NCBI GenBank assembly: GCA_036388475.1
Contig: DASVRT010000020.1
Location: 21,338-85,337, forward strand
Source of the DNA: JALZHR01 sp036388475
GTDB taxonomy: Bacteria > Acidobacteriota > Blastocatellia > Pyrinomonadales > Pyrinomonadaceae
DNA length: 64,000 nucleotides
Direction of reading: 5' to 3'
Made by a program: the position numbers and the translations under genes. The notes under the pieces are model-generated. The model had not been told where the DNA came from. It searched no databases and worked only from the letters and a program-made list of their open reading frames with translations. Of the stretch, positions 51,974 through 60,528 are shown piece by piece. Position 1 is the stretch's first letter. Each line of letters opens with the position of its first letter.

Positions 51974-52007
51974 TGATACCTTTTGCCGCTCGATTTCCGC
52001 TTTAACA
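51974..52007 (+). promoter_or_regulatory. Candidate ECF-type promoter E
   Basis: TGATAC at 51974-51979 and CGCTTTAACA at 51998-52007, spacing 18; about 41 bases to the ATG at 52041. Confidence 0.55.
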
Positions 52008-52040
52008 AGTGACCGACAATTTTTACAGGAGAACATCCCG

Positions 52041-52517
52041 ATGAAAAACCAACTTAATATTTTACTCGTCTTAATTTTACTTTTAGGTGTCAGCCTGGCG
52101 TGCAATCGCTCGGAGGCAAAACCCGACTTCAAAAATCAAACCGAAAACCGCGCGGCGAAAACCGAGAAAACGGACGGCAGCAGCAGCGAAACCGAACGCC
52201 TCGACAGCTACAGCTTGCGCGGTCTGGAATTTATCTACTACAAAATTCCGGCTGACCTGAGCCGCGAGCAGTTGATTGAAACGGCGCAGAAGCTGCACGA
52301 AGAAGAGCCGAAAGCGCAGTTGATTCTGGTCGACGACGATTCGCAGGTCGAAGATTACGTCAAATACGCGAAAGCCGTCAGCAGCGGCGATTACGACGCG
52401 GAATTTCCGAAACAGTGGGCGGAAGACCACATCGTTGCCAACGTCCAGAAGCTTCTGAGCGGCAAATGGATGGTCTATGAAAGCTACGGCTACAAGGAAA
52501 TCGCGGAATTGAAATAA
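52041..52517 (+). CDS. Small lipoprotein
   Basis: 158 residues with a signal peptide and lipobox LGVSLAC (Cys at about residue 22), then a Lys/Glu/Asn-rich linker. A folded part (~60-158) has GLEFIYYKIPADLSREQLIETAQKLHEEEPKAQLILVDD. Lipid-anchored, probably periplasmic-facing. No family is recognised. Preceded by promoter E and a GGAG site, and followed 42 bases later by the next secreted gene, probably on the same transcript. Confidence 0.78.
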   Translation: MKNQLNILLVLILLLGVSLACNRSEAKPDFKNQTENRAAKTEKTDGSSSETERLDSYSLRGLEFIYYKIPADLSREQLIETAQKLHEEEPKAQLILVDDDSQVEDYVKYAKAVSSGDYDAEFPKQWAEDHIVANVQKLLSGKWMVYESYGYKEIAELK

Positions 52518-52559
52518 TTTAAAACCGGGAAACGTTTAAATAGAAAAGGAACTCGCGCT

Positions 52560-53363
52560 ATGAAAAAAACAATTTATCTTTTCGCATTCATTTTTACGGT
52601 TTTGTCATTTGCCGCCGCGCCCGAATCGGCGAGCGCGCAGTACAACTTCAATTACAGCAGCAGCATCTGGGTCAACGGCAATATGAACCTGCTTTTCCAG
52701 AAGCGCTGGGAGACGGCGCGGATTCGCGCGGCGGGCAAAACCCAGCTCGCCGACGCGATGGAAGGCAGACGCAGCGGCGGCAATCCGACGAGCGCGCAAG
52801 TCGCGCCGGCGGAAAACATTCTGCGCCGCGTGCCTATAACGGAAACTTCTTTTAAATCAAATCCGGCGACGATTATGCCCGCCGTTTTCGGCGCGTCGCT
52901 GGTCGATGCCAAACCGGAAGACAGCCGGACGCTCATCAAAGTTTCGGGCGAGCTGCTCAAAAATTACGAGGAAATGCTTGTTACCAATAAAGAAACGCAC
53001 TTGAAAAACAACGTCGCGGGCGCGGCGACTTTTGCGCTGGTGACGAGCCGCTCGATTTTGACCGAAGGCAAAAACGAGCTTTCGGAAAAACAGACCGAAG
53101 CCCTTTTGCAGGACATCAACGCGCTGCTCGCTTCGAGCGAGAATTTCAAGAAAATGACGGACGCCGAGAAACAGAAAATGTATGAAACATTCGTCATCGC
53201 CGGCGGTTTAACGACGATGCTTTATCGCGAAGGCACGGAAAAAACCGACGCTGAAATCCTCGCCAAAGGCAAAGATTTGGCGAAAGCCGTTTTGTCGCAG
53301 TTCTTTAAGCGGTCGCTGAACGAAATCAGTTTTACTGAAGACGGCGTGCAATTCGGCTTTTAA
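52560..53363 (+). CDS. Exported protein, DUF6683-like
   Basis: 267 residues with a signal peptide (1-26, ending SASA) and a mature part of mostly helical character. Landmarks: NLLFQKRWETARIRAAG, LLKNYEEMLVTNKETHLKNNVAGAATFALVTSRSIL and YETFVIAGGLTTMLYREG. The pattern resembles the DUF6683 proteins found in soil bacteria, but I place it only loosely. No catalytic motif seen. It follows the lipoprotein gene in line. Confidence 0.65.
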   Translation: MKKTIYLFAFIFTVLSFAAAPESASAQYNFNYSSSIWVNGNMNLLFQKRWETARIRAAGKTQLADAMEGRRSGGNPTSAQVAPAENILRRVPITETSFKSNPATIMPAVFGASLVDAKPEDSRTLIKVSGELLKNYEEMLVTNKETHLKNNVAGAATFALVTSRSILTEGKNELSEKQTEALLQDINALLASSENFKKMTDAEKQKMYETFVIAGGLTTMLYREGTEKTDAEILAKGKDLAKAVLSQFFKRSLNEISFTEDGVQFGF

Positions 53364-53411
53364 TGTAAAGGCGCGCCGGTTTTGCCGTTCGCGCCTTTTG
53401 ACCGAGGAAAA

Positions 53412-53789
53412 ATGAAATTTGCCAGGTATACATTTCTGATTGCGGCAATTTACGGTTTGCTGGCGCTCGCGCCGCAGTATTTTCTCGAAGCGAAAAACGG
53501 TCGGGATTTTCCGCCCGCGATAACGCATCCCGAATATTATTACGGTTTTACGGGCGTCGCGCTGGCGTGGCAAATCGCTTTTCTGATTATTTCGCGCGAG
53601 CCGTCACGATATCGCCCGATAATGATTCCGGCGATGTTCGAAAAATTCAGTTTCGGCGTTGCCGCAATCGTTTTGTTTTTGCAAAACCGACTGCCCGCGA
53701 TGCTGCTCGGCGCGGGAATTTTGGATTTAATTCTCGGCGCGCTTTTCGTCGCCGCCTTTCTTAAGACGAAAGAAAAGCGGGAAGCGTAA
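53412..53789 (+). CDS. Small membrane protein
   Basis: 125 residues from ATG 53412 with a GAGG site; the frame reaches 53382 without support. Four hydrophobic helices (about 5-25, 45-63, 72-92 and 97-117). No family is recognised. In line with the DUF6683-like gene 48 bases upstream, and ended by a terminator at 53823-53850. Confidence 0.7.
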   Translation: MKFARYTFLIAAIYGLLALAPQYFLEAKNGRDFPPAITHPEYYYGFTGVALAWQIAFLIISREPSRYRPIMIPAMFEKFSFGVAAIVLFLQNRLPAMLLGAGILDLILGALFVAAFLKTKEKREA

Positions 53790-53822
53790 AGTTTCTCACA
53801 CGTGCCGGAAACAATTCGGAAG

Positions 53823-53850
53823 ACGGGCGAATCCAGAGTCGCCCGTTTTT
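53823..53850 (+). terminator. Rho-independent terminator
   Basis: ACGGGCGA and TCGCCCGT are exact complements around an 8-base loop, followed by TTTT. It ends the small membrane protein gene. Confidence 0.88.
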
Positions 53851-53904
53851 CCGACAAAGCGCCGTCCGTCCGGTTTTATCACGCTCGAACCGGCGACGGC
53901 GACA

Positions 53905-53966
53905 GACGAAGTAAAGCATTTATTGCAGAAGAACGGTTATCTCCGCAAAATATGCTTTACTTCGTC
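53905..53966. repeat. 15-bp perfect inverted repeat in the 53.9 kb gap
   Basis: GACGAAGTAAAGCAT (53905-53919) and its exact complement (53952-53966) enclose 32 bases with a shorter inner pairing (TTGCAG / CTCCGCAA). It lies between the terminator above and the nested hairpin at 53985. The rest of 53790-54175 contains those two features; no gene is seen. Confidence 0.65.
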
Positions 53967-53984
53967 CTACGCGATTAAAAGAAA

Positions 53985-54173
53985 TTCACCAGACGGACAC
54001 AAAGAACACTAAAGAGAAATACTCCGCAGACAAACCGGAAACGACACGGATAAGAAATTGATTTGAAATCTGAAATCTGAAATTTCAAAATCGCAATTCT
54101 CGCGTGCTTATCTGCGCCCGTTCGTGTTTATCTGCGGGCTATTCTTTAGTGTTCTTTGTGTCCGTCTGGTGAA
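53985..54173. repeat. Three-layer nested hairpin, 189 bp
   Basis: Outer layer: 31 bases (53985-54015) perfectly complementary to 54143-54173, containing CACAAAGAACACTAAAGA. Middle layer: words of the CCGCAGATAAAC type (about 54027-54057) pairing imperfectly with 54106-54137. Inner layer: GATTTGAAATCTGAAATC words (54061-54078) with partial return. The right end lies two bases before the kinase stop at 54176. It probably stops the kinase transcript. Each layer shares its words with other hairpins in the window. Confidence 0.85.
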
Positions 54174-54175
54174 AT

Positions 54176-57100
54176 TTAATCGGAAGGCAAAACGCGCCGC
54201 TGGAATTCGCTGAACTGGGCGTTTTCACGAACGTTGTCGAAGAAAGGACTGACGGCTATAAAATTTATCTCGTTGCGTTTTTCCGCTTCGGTGACGCGCA
54301 GCCATTTTAAGGTTTCGCCGGCGTTGCCGAGCAGCGCGTAAATGGTCGAGATATGATACGCCGACGTTTTTTGCAGTTTATCGGCGTCCGGCAGTGAAAA
54401 AGCTTCGGCAATCGCTTTTTCGGCTTCGGCTTTTTTATTTCCGGCGGCGTAAGTTTCCGCCAGGCTCAGGCGCAGATGAAATTCGTTGCTGCCCGCGTGA
54501 TAGATTCTTTCCTGACCGAGCACGTTCATCGCCTCGTCAAACTCGCCCTGAAGCTCAAGCGCGCGGCGCAAGCCCATATAAGCATTGATAAATCCCGCAT
54601 CGCGGCGCAAAATTTTGCGGTATTGCTCGGCGGCAAGCCCGTATTGACGCGCGTACAGAAGAATATTGCCGTGCGCGGCGACGGCAAACAGCGACTGCGG
54701 GTCGAGGCGTTCGGCGATTTCGATTTGCCGCAGAGCCTCGTCGGATTTTCCGCCGCCGCTTAGAACCAGCGCCAGCCAGTGACGCGCCTGCGCGTAGCTC
54801 GGATTCAATTCGACGGCGCGGCGCAGATGTTTTTCCGCCTCGCTGAAACGGCGCTCGCCGTAAAATTCGACGAGTCCGAGCGTCGCGTTGGCGTCGGCTG
54901 ACTGGTCGTCGAGACTCAAAGCTTTTTCGGCATTTTCGCGCGCCTTTCGATAACCGTCCGGCGGCGCGGGCGGATACAGATTCATCAGCGCGTAAGCGTC
55001 CGCCAGACCGGCGTAAGCCTGCGCGAATTTCGGGTCGAGCGCGATTGCCTGTTCGAAATTGACCAGCGCGATTTTGAAATTTTCGGTTTTGCGCTTCGCC
55101 AGATTGTAGCGCCCGGCGAGATAAAATTGATAAGCTTCCTCGTTGAGCGTGGTTTTCCGGTTCAGCGTTTCGCGCTCGTTCAGGCTCAGTTCGAGACTCA
55201 GATTCTGCACCACGCGCTCGGCAATCAGATACTGCAATTGCGAAAGCTCGTTTTCGCGCAGGGAAAATTTTTCCGACCAGACGGCTTCGCCTTTTTCCGT
55301 GTTTTGCAAAGCGGCGATGACCTGCAAATTGTCGTTGACTCTTTCCAGCTGCGTGAACAAAACGTAATTAGCCGCCAGCTCGCGCCCGATGTTTATCGCT
55401 TCTTCGGCGGACGCGGCTTTTTTGCTGCTGGCGGTCACGGGACGCACGGATAACTGCTTGATTTGACCGAGCCTTGAAGTGATGGCTTCGGCGATTCCGA
55501 GACTTAAATGCTCGTCCGTCTGATTCAGATTCACCAGATTAAACGGCAGAATCGCAATCGAATTGACGGCTTTCGGGCGGCGTTCCGCCGGAACTTCGCT
55601 GTCGTTCAAATCGGTTTGATAAATTTTATAATTCGTTTCGCGGTTGCTCTGAAAAACGAGTTTTGTATCCGAAAGCCAGACCGCTTCCAAATCGTTCGCG
55701 GGATTTATCGTCACGCGCTGGCGATTTTCGCCGTTCGTCTCCATCACCCACAAATCGTAGCGCGGGCTGAGACTTTCGAAATTGGTCGAATAAACGAAGC
55801 GCTGCCCGTCGGGCGAAAAAACGGGCAGCGCTTCGTCGGCTTTGTCGGTGTTGCTGACGTTGGTCTGTTCCGAGCCGTCGGCGTTCATCATCCAGATGTC
55901 GAAAACGCTGCCGGTCATCGCCTTTGTATAAGCGATTTTTTTGCCGTCGGGCGACCAGTTCGGGTCGGATTCAAAAGCCGTGTTGTCGGTCAGTTGTTTC
56001 GCGCTGCTGCCGTCGGCGTTCATCACCCAGATGTTCGCCTCGCGGCGGTCGTTCAGGCTGCGATTACTGCCGAACGCAATTTTTGAACCGTCGGGCGAAA
56101 AAATCGGGCGCATATCGAGACCGGGAAAATTCGACAGATTCCGCTGGTCCGAGCCGTCGGCGTCCATTATCCAGATGTCGCTTTCGACGCCGATTTGCGA
56201 ATAGCTTTCGTAAACGATGCGCTTGCCGTCGGGCGACCAGTTGGCGCTGGTTTCCTCGGTTTTGTTATTGGTGACGCGGCGCAGATTCGTGCCGTCCAGA
56301 TTCATCACGTAAATCTCGCTGTTGCCCTCGCGGTTGCTGACGAATAAAACCTCGGATTTGTCGGGCGAAAGCTTCGGATTTTTTTCGACCGCCGCCGCAG
56401 ACGTCAGCGGAATAACTTTGCCGGGAATAAAAGTCTGCACTTCGCCGCCGCTGCCGTTGACGGTCGGCGCGGAAAATGTCAGCGTGCCGTATTTATAATA
56501 CGAAAATCCCAGACCGGCGCCGACAATCAAAAGCAGAACGGCGAGCGCGGCGACAGTAAACGGTTTCCAGCCAAACTCGCGGCGCGGCTGTTTGCCGGCA
56601 ATTTCCCGATTAAGCAATTTGCTTTTCGGCGCTTCGCTTCTGAAAATCTCGCCGAATCTTTTCGTCACCGCGGTTTTGTGTATCGCGCCGTCGGTGTCGG
56701 TCGCCTCCACGCTTTTTTCAAAAGTGAAATGCGAGACGATCGGATTGACGTTTTTCAGCTTCGCCAGCGAATCGACAATTTCCTGAAACTCTTTCTCGCC
56801 GCGAAGCGAGTCGAAGCGAGCGTCGGTTTCGAGCCAGAACATTCGATAATCTTTATCTTTTTCGGCTTGTTTAAGGCTGCGGAGCGCGTCTTTTTTATTG
56901 CCTAAAGCCGCCTGCACCAATGCCGCGTAAAACTGCGAAACGTAACGGTGAACGCGCGCTTCGAGCATCTCGCGCAAAATGCGCTCGGCTTCTTCGCGCT
57001 TTCCGTTGCGCGCCAGCGCATAGCCGTAAGCGGCGAGCGTCGAAGGCGTGCGCTCGGAAATCTCGACGGCGCGGCGGCAAAACTCGACGCCTTCACCGGC

Positions 57101-59410
57101 GCGCTCAAGCTCCGGCAGAATCCAGCCGTAGCTTTGCAAAACGTGGCTGTTCGACGGCTCAAGCTGAATGGCGCGATTGTTTTGCGCCAAGGATTCTTCA
57201 AAACGGCGTGCTTTAAAGAGAATCTGCGACGCGATAATCGGAATCGAAGCGGAAATCGGATTCAGACGCTGCGCGATATTGATTTCGTTCAAAGCTTCGT
57301 CGTAACGACCGAGAGAACTGTAAAAAAGCGCGAGCCATTCGTGCGTTTGAAAATAATTCGGATTCAGTTCCAGCGCGTGCCGGAAAAGCTTTTCGCCTTC
57401 GGCAAAATCCCAGTTGAAAGCCCATTTGGAAAAGGCTAAAGACGCGTGCGCTTCAGCGAGATGCGGGTCGAGCTCGACGGCTTTTTCCGCCGCCTGCCGC
57501 GCCGCGCCGAAACATTCCTTCGGCGGCAGAACGCCGACGATGCCGAGCCACGTGTGATAATCGGCGACGCCCGAGTAAGCGCGCGCGTAATTCGGGTCGA
57601 GCGCGATTGCCTCGTAAAAATAAACGATTGATTTGGCGAGCGATTCTTCCGTGAATTTGTGCCAGCAGTAACGCCCGCGCAGATATTTTTCGTGCGCGGC
57701 TTCGTCTTTGGTGCCGACAAAGGCAATCTGTTCGAGTTCTTCGGTCGAAATCTGCGGAATCAAAGCGGCGGCGACTTTCGTGGATAGCGAATCCTGCAAA
57801 GCCAGCACGTCGGCGACGTTTTCGTCAAACTGTTCCGCCCAGATGGAAGCGCCGTCCTTGATGCTGATTAACTGCACGGTGACGCGGATTTTATCGCGGA
57901 CTTTCAGAATTCGCCCGTCCAGAACGTAAGCCACGCCGAGACGTTTGCCGATGGTCAGCGAATCTTCTTCGGCGGTGGCGTATTGCAGAACCGTGCCCGT
58001 AGGGCGCACGGAAAAACGGCGCATATTGCCGAGCCGCGTAATCAGCGCGTCCGCCAGACCGATGCCTAAAAATTCGTCGCCCGTGTCGTGCGTTCCGTTA
58101 TTGGCGATGATGTTGAGCAGTTTGAACGGCAAAACGGCGAGCGTTTTCTGCTTCGTTCCGCCCGTCGTGTCGGTCGTTTCGGGTTGATGGGTCTGAAAGG
58201 AAGGTTTCGCCTTTATCGGCTGACCTTTCAGAAAGCGCTTGATGTCTTCGGAAAGCTGCTCGACCGACGAATAACGGCGATGCGGCTCTTTGTGCAGAGA
58301 CTGCAAAAGAAGCGCGTCCAGCCCGCTTTCCAGCTCGATTTTTAAAGTCTCCAAAGTCGTTTTGCGGCAGCGGAAAATGGTTTCCATCGTCACCGGCTCA
58401 AGCGAAAATTTGTTCGAGTTAACGAATTGGTCGCTGCTGCCGACGATTACGCTCGGCGTCGCGGGCGCTTTCTCGCAGATGACTTTGGCGATTTCCAGCG
58501 GCGAGCGGTTTTCGAGCAAATACGGTCGATGCCCGGTCACGACTTCGTAAAGCAAAACGCCGAGACTGTACTGGTCGGTCGCCGACGTCACGAAATTTCC
58601 GCTGACCTGTTCGGGCGAAGCGTATTCCGGCGTCATCATCCGCATCGCGGTCGCCGTCGGCTCCTGCGTTTCGTGAATAAGGTCGGGATTTAAAAGCTTG
58701 GCGATGCCGAAATCGAGCAGCTTCGGCACGCCGTCCTCGGTGACGAGAATGTTCGACGGCTTGATGTCGCGGTGAATAATCAGGTTTTGATGCGCGTAAT
58801 AAACCGCCGCGCAAACCTGTTGAAACAATTGCAGACGCTCGCGCACGGTCAGGCGATTGCCGTCGCAATACTGCGTAATCGGCAAGCCTTCGATGTATTC
58901 CATCACGAAATACGGCAAGCCGTCGTCGGTGGTGCCGCCGTCAAGCAGGCGCGCGATGTTCGGATGATTTAAGGCGGCGAGAATCTGGCGTTCGTTGCGG
59001 AAGCGGCGCAAAACCTGGTCGCTGTCCATTCCGCGCTTGATTAATTTAATGGCGACGTTTTGCTGAAATTCTCTATCGTCGCGGACGGCGAGATAAACCG
59101 CGCCCATCCCGCCGCGCCCGATTTCTTTGGTGATGCGGTAAACGCCGATTTTCTTGCCGATAGTCGAATCGCCGCCGTCGCCGTTCGCGCCGTTTTTTCC
59201 TTCGATGACGTTTTCCAGATACGGAACATACGGCGAGGATTCGATAAAATCTTCGGCTTCCGAGTCGGAATCGAGCAGAATATCGGCTTGCTCGCGCAGC
59301 TCGCGGTCGCCCCGGCAAGCTTCGTCGAGGAAAGTTTCGCGTTTTTCGGGCGGAAGAACAACCGCTTGATTAAAAATTTCTTCAAGCCTCTTCCATTTAT
59401 CGGGTGACAT
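54176..59410 (-). CDS. Giant serine/threonine kinase with membrane span, propeller and two TolB-like/TPR modules
   Basis: 1744 residues (ATG 59410; a TTG three bases earlier is also open). Order: common N-terminal segment (1-85); kinase domain (~88-400) with GRGGMG, IIHRDIKPSN and DFGIAK present; first TolB-N-like domain (~425-560) and TPR helices (~570-870); one membrane span (~948-973, AALAVLLLIVGAGLGFSYYKYG); a PD40/TolB-type propeller (~990-1275) with five or more SPDGxxIxF-type blades (WSPDGKRIVYES, FSPDGSKIAFGS); then a second TolB-N domain (~1283-1420) and TPR helices (~1440-1700). The propeller and second module would lie outside the cytoplasm if the span crosses once. No family with exactly this order is known to me. 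Confidence 0.9.
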   Translation of the reverse strand: MSPDKWKRLEEIFNQAVVLPPEKRETFLDEACRGDRELREQADILLDSDSEAEDFIESSPYVPYLENVIEGKNGANGDGGDSTIGKKIGVYRITKEIGRGGMGAVYLAVRDDREFQQNVAIKLIKRGMDSDQVLRRFRNERQILAALNHPNIARLLDGGTTDDGLPYFVMEYIEGLPITQYCDGNRLTVRERLQLFQQVCAAVYYAHQNLIIHRDIKPSNILVTEDGVPKLLDFGIAKLLNPDLIHETQEPTATAMRMMTPEYASPEQVSGNFVTSATDQYSLGVLLYEVVTGHRPYLLENRSPLEIAKVICEKAPATPSVIVGSSDQFVNSNKFSLEPVTMETIFRCRKTTLETLKIELESGLDALLLQSLHKEPHRRYSSVEQLSEDIKRFLKGQPIKAKPSFQTHQPETTDTTGGTKQKTLAVLPFKLLNIIANNGTHDTGDEFLGIGLADALITRLGNMRRFSVRPTGTVLQYATAEEDSLTIGKRLGVAYVLDGRILKVRDKIRVTVQLISIKDGASIWAEQFDENVADVLALQDSLSTKVAAALIPQISTEELEQIAFVGTKDEAAHEKYLRGRYCWHKFTEESLAKSIVYFYEAIALDPNYARAYSGVADYHTWLGIVGVLPPKECFGAARQAAEKAVELDPHLAEAHASLAFSKWAFNWDFAEGEKLFRHALELNPNYFQTHEWLALFYSSLGRYDEALNEINIAQRLNPISASIPIIASQILFKARRFEESLAQNNRAIQLEPSNSHVLQSYGWILPELERAGEGVEFCRRAVEISERTPSTLAAYGYALARNGKREEAERILREMLEARVHRYVSQFYAALVQAALGNKKDALRSLKQAEKDKDYRMFWLETDARFDSLRGEKEFQEIVDSLAKLKNVNPIVSHFTFEKSVEATDTDGAIHKTAVTKRFGEIFRSEAPKSKLLNREIAGKQPRREFGWKPFTVAALAVLLLIVGAGLGFSYYKYGTLTFSAPTVNGSGGEVQTFIPGKVIPLTSAAAVEKNPKLSPDKSEVLFVSNREGNSEIYVMNLDGTNLRRVTNNKTEETSANWSPDGKRIVYESYSQIGVESDIWIMDADGSDQRNLSNFPGLDMRPIFSPDGSKIAFGSNRSLNDRREANIWVMNADGSSAKQLTDNTAFESDPNWSPDGKKIAYTKAMTGSVFDIWMMNADGSEQTNVSNTDKADEALPVFSPDGQRFVYSTNFESLSPRYDLWVMETNGENRQRVTINPANDLEAVWLSDTKLVFQSNRETNYKIYQTDLNDSEVPAERRPKAVNSIAILPFNLVNLNQTDEHLSLGIAEAITSRLGQIKQLSVRPVTASSKKAASAEEAINIGRELAANYVLFTQLERVNDNLQVIAALQNTEKGEAVWSEKFSLRENELSQLQYLIAERVVQNLSLELSLNERETLNRKTTLNEEAYQFYLAGRYNLAKRKTENFKIALVNFEQAIALDPKFAQAYAGLADAYALMNLYPPAPPDGYRKARENAEKALSLDDQSADANATLGLVEFYGERRFSEAEKHLRRAVELNPSYAQARHWLALVLSGGGKSDEALRQIEIAERLDPQSLFAVAAHGNILLYARQYGLAAEQYRKILRRDAGFINAYMGLRRALELQGEFDEAMNVLGQERIYHAGSNEFHLRLSLAETYAAGNKKAEAEKAIAEAFSLPDADKLQKTSAYHISTIYALLGNAGETLKWLRVTEAEKRNEINFIAVSPFFDNVRENAQFSEFQRRVLPSD

Positions 59411-59656
59411 CAAATTACAGTTATGCGGTTAAAAACGCTATGCCTCTTATCTCGGGTTAAACGGCACTGACGAATCGACAGTGAAGCGGAATTTTAACAC
59501 ACTTTCCAGCAAGTAATCTAAGAAGCAGATTGAACGCGGCGCGTTGTCCGAAACTAAAGCAATCTTTTGTAAATAAAAACACTTCCGACGAAAAAATTCA
59601 GCCGCGAACAATCACCGGAAAATAGACGTAAAACCGGCGGAAACTGCCAAAGAATC

Positions 59657-59857
59657 AGCCGCGAGAGCGCGGGAAAAGCACGAAAAGGAAATAGGAAAAT
59701 CGTCCGCACGCAGAGACAGATAAACACAGATAGATAAGCTTTACTTACAATTTCAAATTTCAAATCTGAGATTTCAAATCAATTTCTTATCTGTGTCTGC
59801 CTGTGTTCATCTGTGAACTATTTCTCTTTCGTGCTTTTTCGCTTCCTTTCGCGGCTA
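59657..59857. repeat. Three-layer nested hairpin, about 200 bp
   Basis: Outer words AGCCGCGA...AAAAGCACGAAAA (from 59658) pair imperfectly with the sequence ending GCGGCT (59856). The middle words ACAGATAAACACAGATAGATAAG pair with CTTATCTGTGTCTGCC (59786-59801) and neighbours. The inner words are TTTCAAATTTCAAATC with ATTTCAAATC. It fills most of the 59411-59952 gap. The rest of the gap is the kinase upstream region and the sigma promoter. Confidence 0.78.
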
Positions 59858-59875
59858 ATCTATTTCAATAACAAT

Positions 59876-59905
59876 TTGGAAATGTCGCGCCGTCTCGTTT
59901 ATACT
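59876..59905 (+). promoter_or_regulatory. Candidate promoter of the ECF sigma gene
   Basis: TTGGAA (59876-59881), 18 bases, TATACT (59900-59905), 48 bases before the GTG start at 59953; a GGAGAGG site (59934-59940) follows. Sigma-70-like; the -35 element is weak. Confidence 0.45.
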
Positions 59906-59952
59906 CTGCTTTGACCTTTTAAAACAAAGATTCGGAGAGGTTCAAGAAAGCC

Positions 59953-60528
59953 GTGTCCGCCGAAAAAACACAAGAGATAACGCAGCTGCTGATAAAGCTT
60001 TCCAACGGTCAACGCGCCGCCGTGGATGACCTTTTGCCGTTGATTTACGACGAATTGCGCTCTCTCGCTTCGAATTACCTGCGCCGCGAGCGCGTCTCGC
60101 ACACTTTGCAGCCGACGGCGCTCGTTCACGAAGCTTATTTGAAACTCGTTGACGTCAATCAGGTGACGTGGCAGAATCGCGCGCATTTTTTCGGCGTCGC
60201 GGCAAACCTGATGCGGCGGATTCTGATTGATTACGCGCGCCAGCACAAAGCCGACAAGCGCGGCGGCGAATTTCAAAAACTCGCGCTCGACGAAAACATC
60301 GACAAAGCCGCCGAGCAAAGCACGGAGCTGGTCGCGCTGGACGACGCGCTCGAAACTCTCTCGAAAATCGACCCCGTCAAAAGCCGCATCGTGGAGCTTC
60401 GCTATTTCGGCGGCTTGACGGTCGAAGAAACCGCCGAAGTGATGGGCATCTCCACCATTACCGTCAAGCGCCACTGGCGAATGGCGAAAGCCTGGCTCTA
60501 CGGACAACTCAGCAATGACCCCAATTAG
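59953..60528 (+). CDS. ECF sigma factor (Sig-70 X6 / TIGR02999 type)
   Basis: A 191-residue RNA polymerase sigma factor of the ECF class, from GTG 59953 with GGAGAGG upstream. Region 2 (about 15-80) has LPLIYDELRSLASNYLRRERVSHTLQPTALVHEAYLKLV. Region 4 (about 120-185) has LSKIDPVKSRIVELRYFGGLTVEETAEVMGISTITVKRHWRMAKAWL, the sigma helix-turn-helix. This subfamily is often encoded beside PknB-type kinases in acidobacteria, as here, and has no classic anti-sigma gene. The kinase gene overlaps its end by 14 bases, so the two are co-translated. It is a candidate reader of promoters A-E. Confidence 0.93.
   Translation: MSAEKTQEITQLLIKLSNGQRAAVDDLLPLIYDELRSLASNYLRRERVSHTLQPTALVHEAYLKLVDVNQVTWQNRAHFFGVAANLMRRILIDYARQHKADKRGGEFQKLALDENIDKAAEQSTELVALDDALETLSKIDPVKSRIVELRYFGGLTVEETAEVMGISTITVKRHWRMAKAWLYGQLSNDPN

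Noticed and set aside
53905..53966. attC or integron recombination site
   Set aside because: No core GTTRRRY/RYYYAAC sites and no integrase gene in the window.
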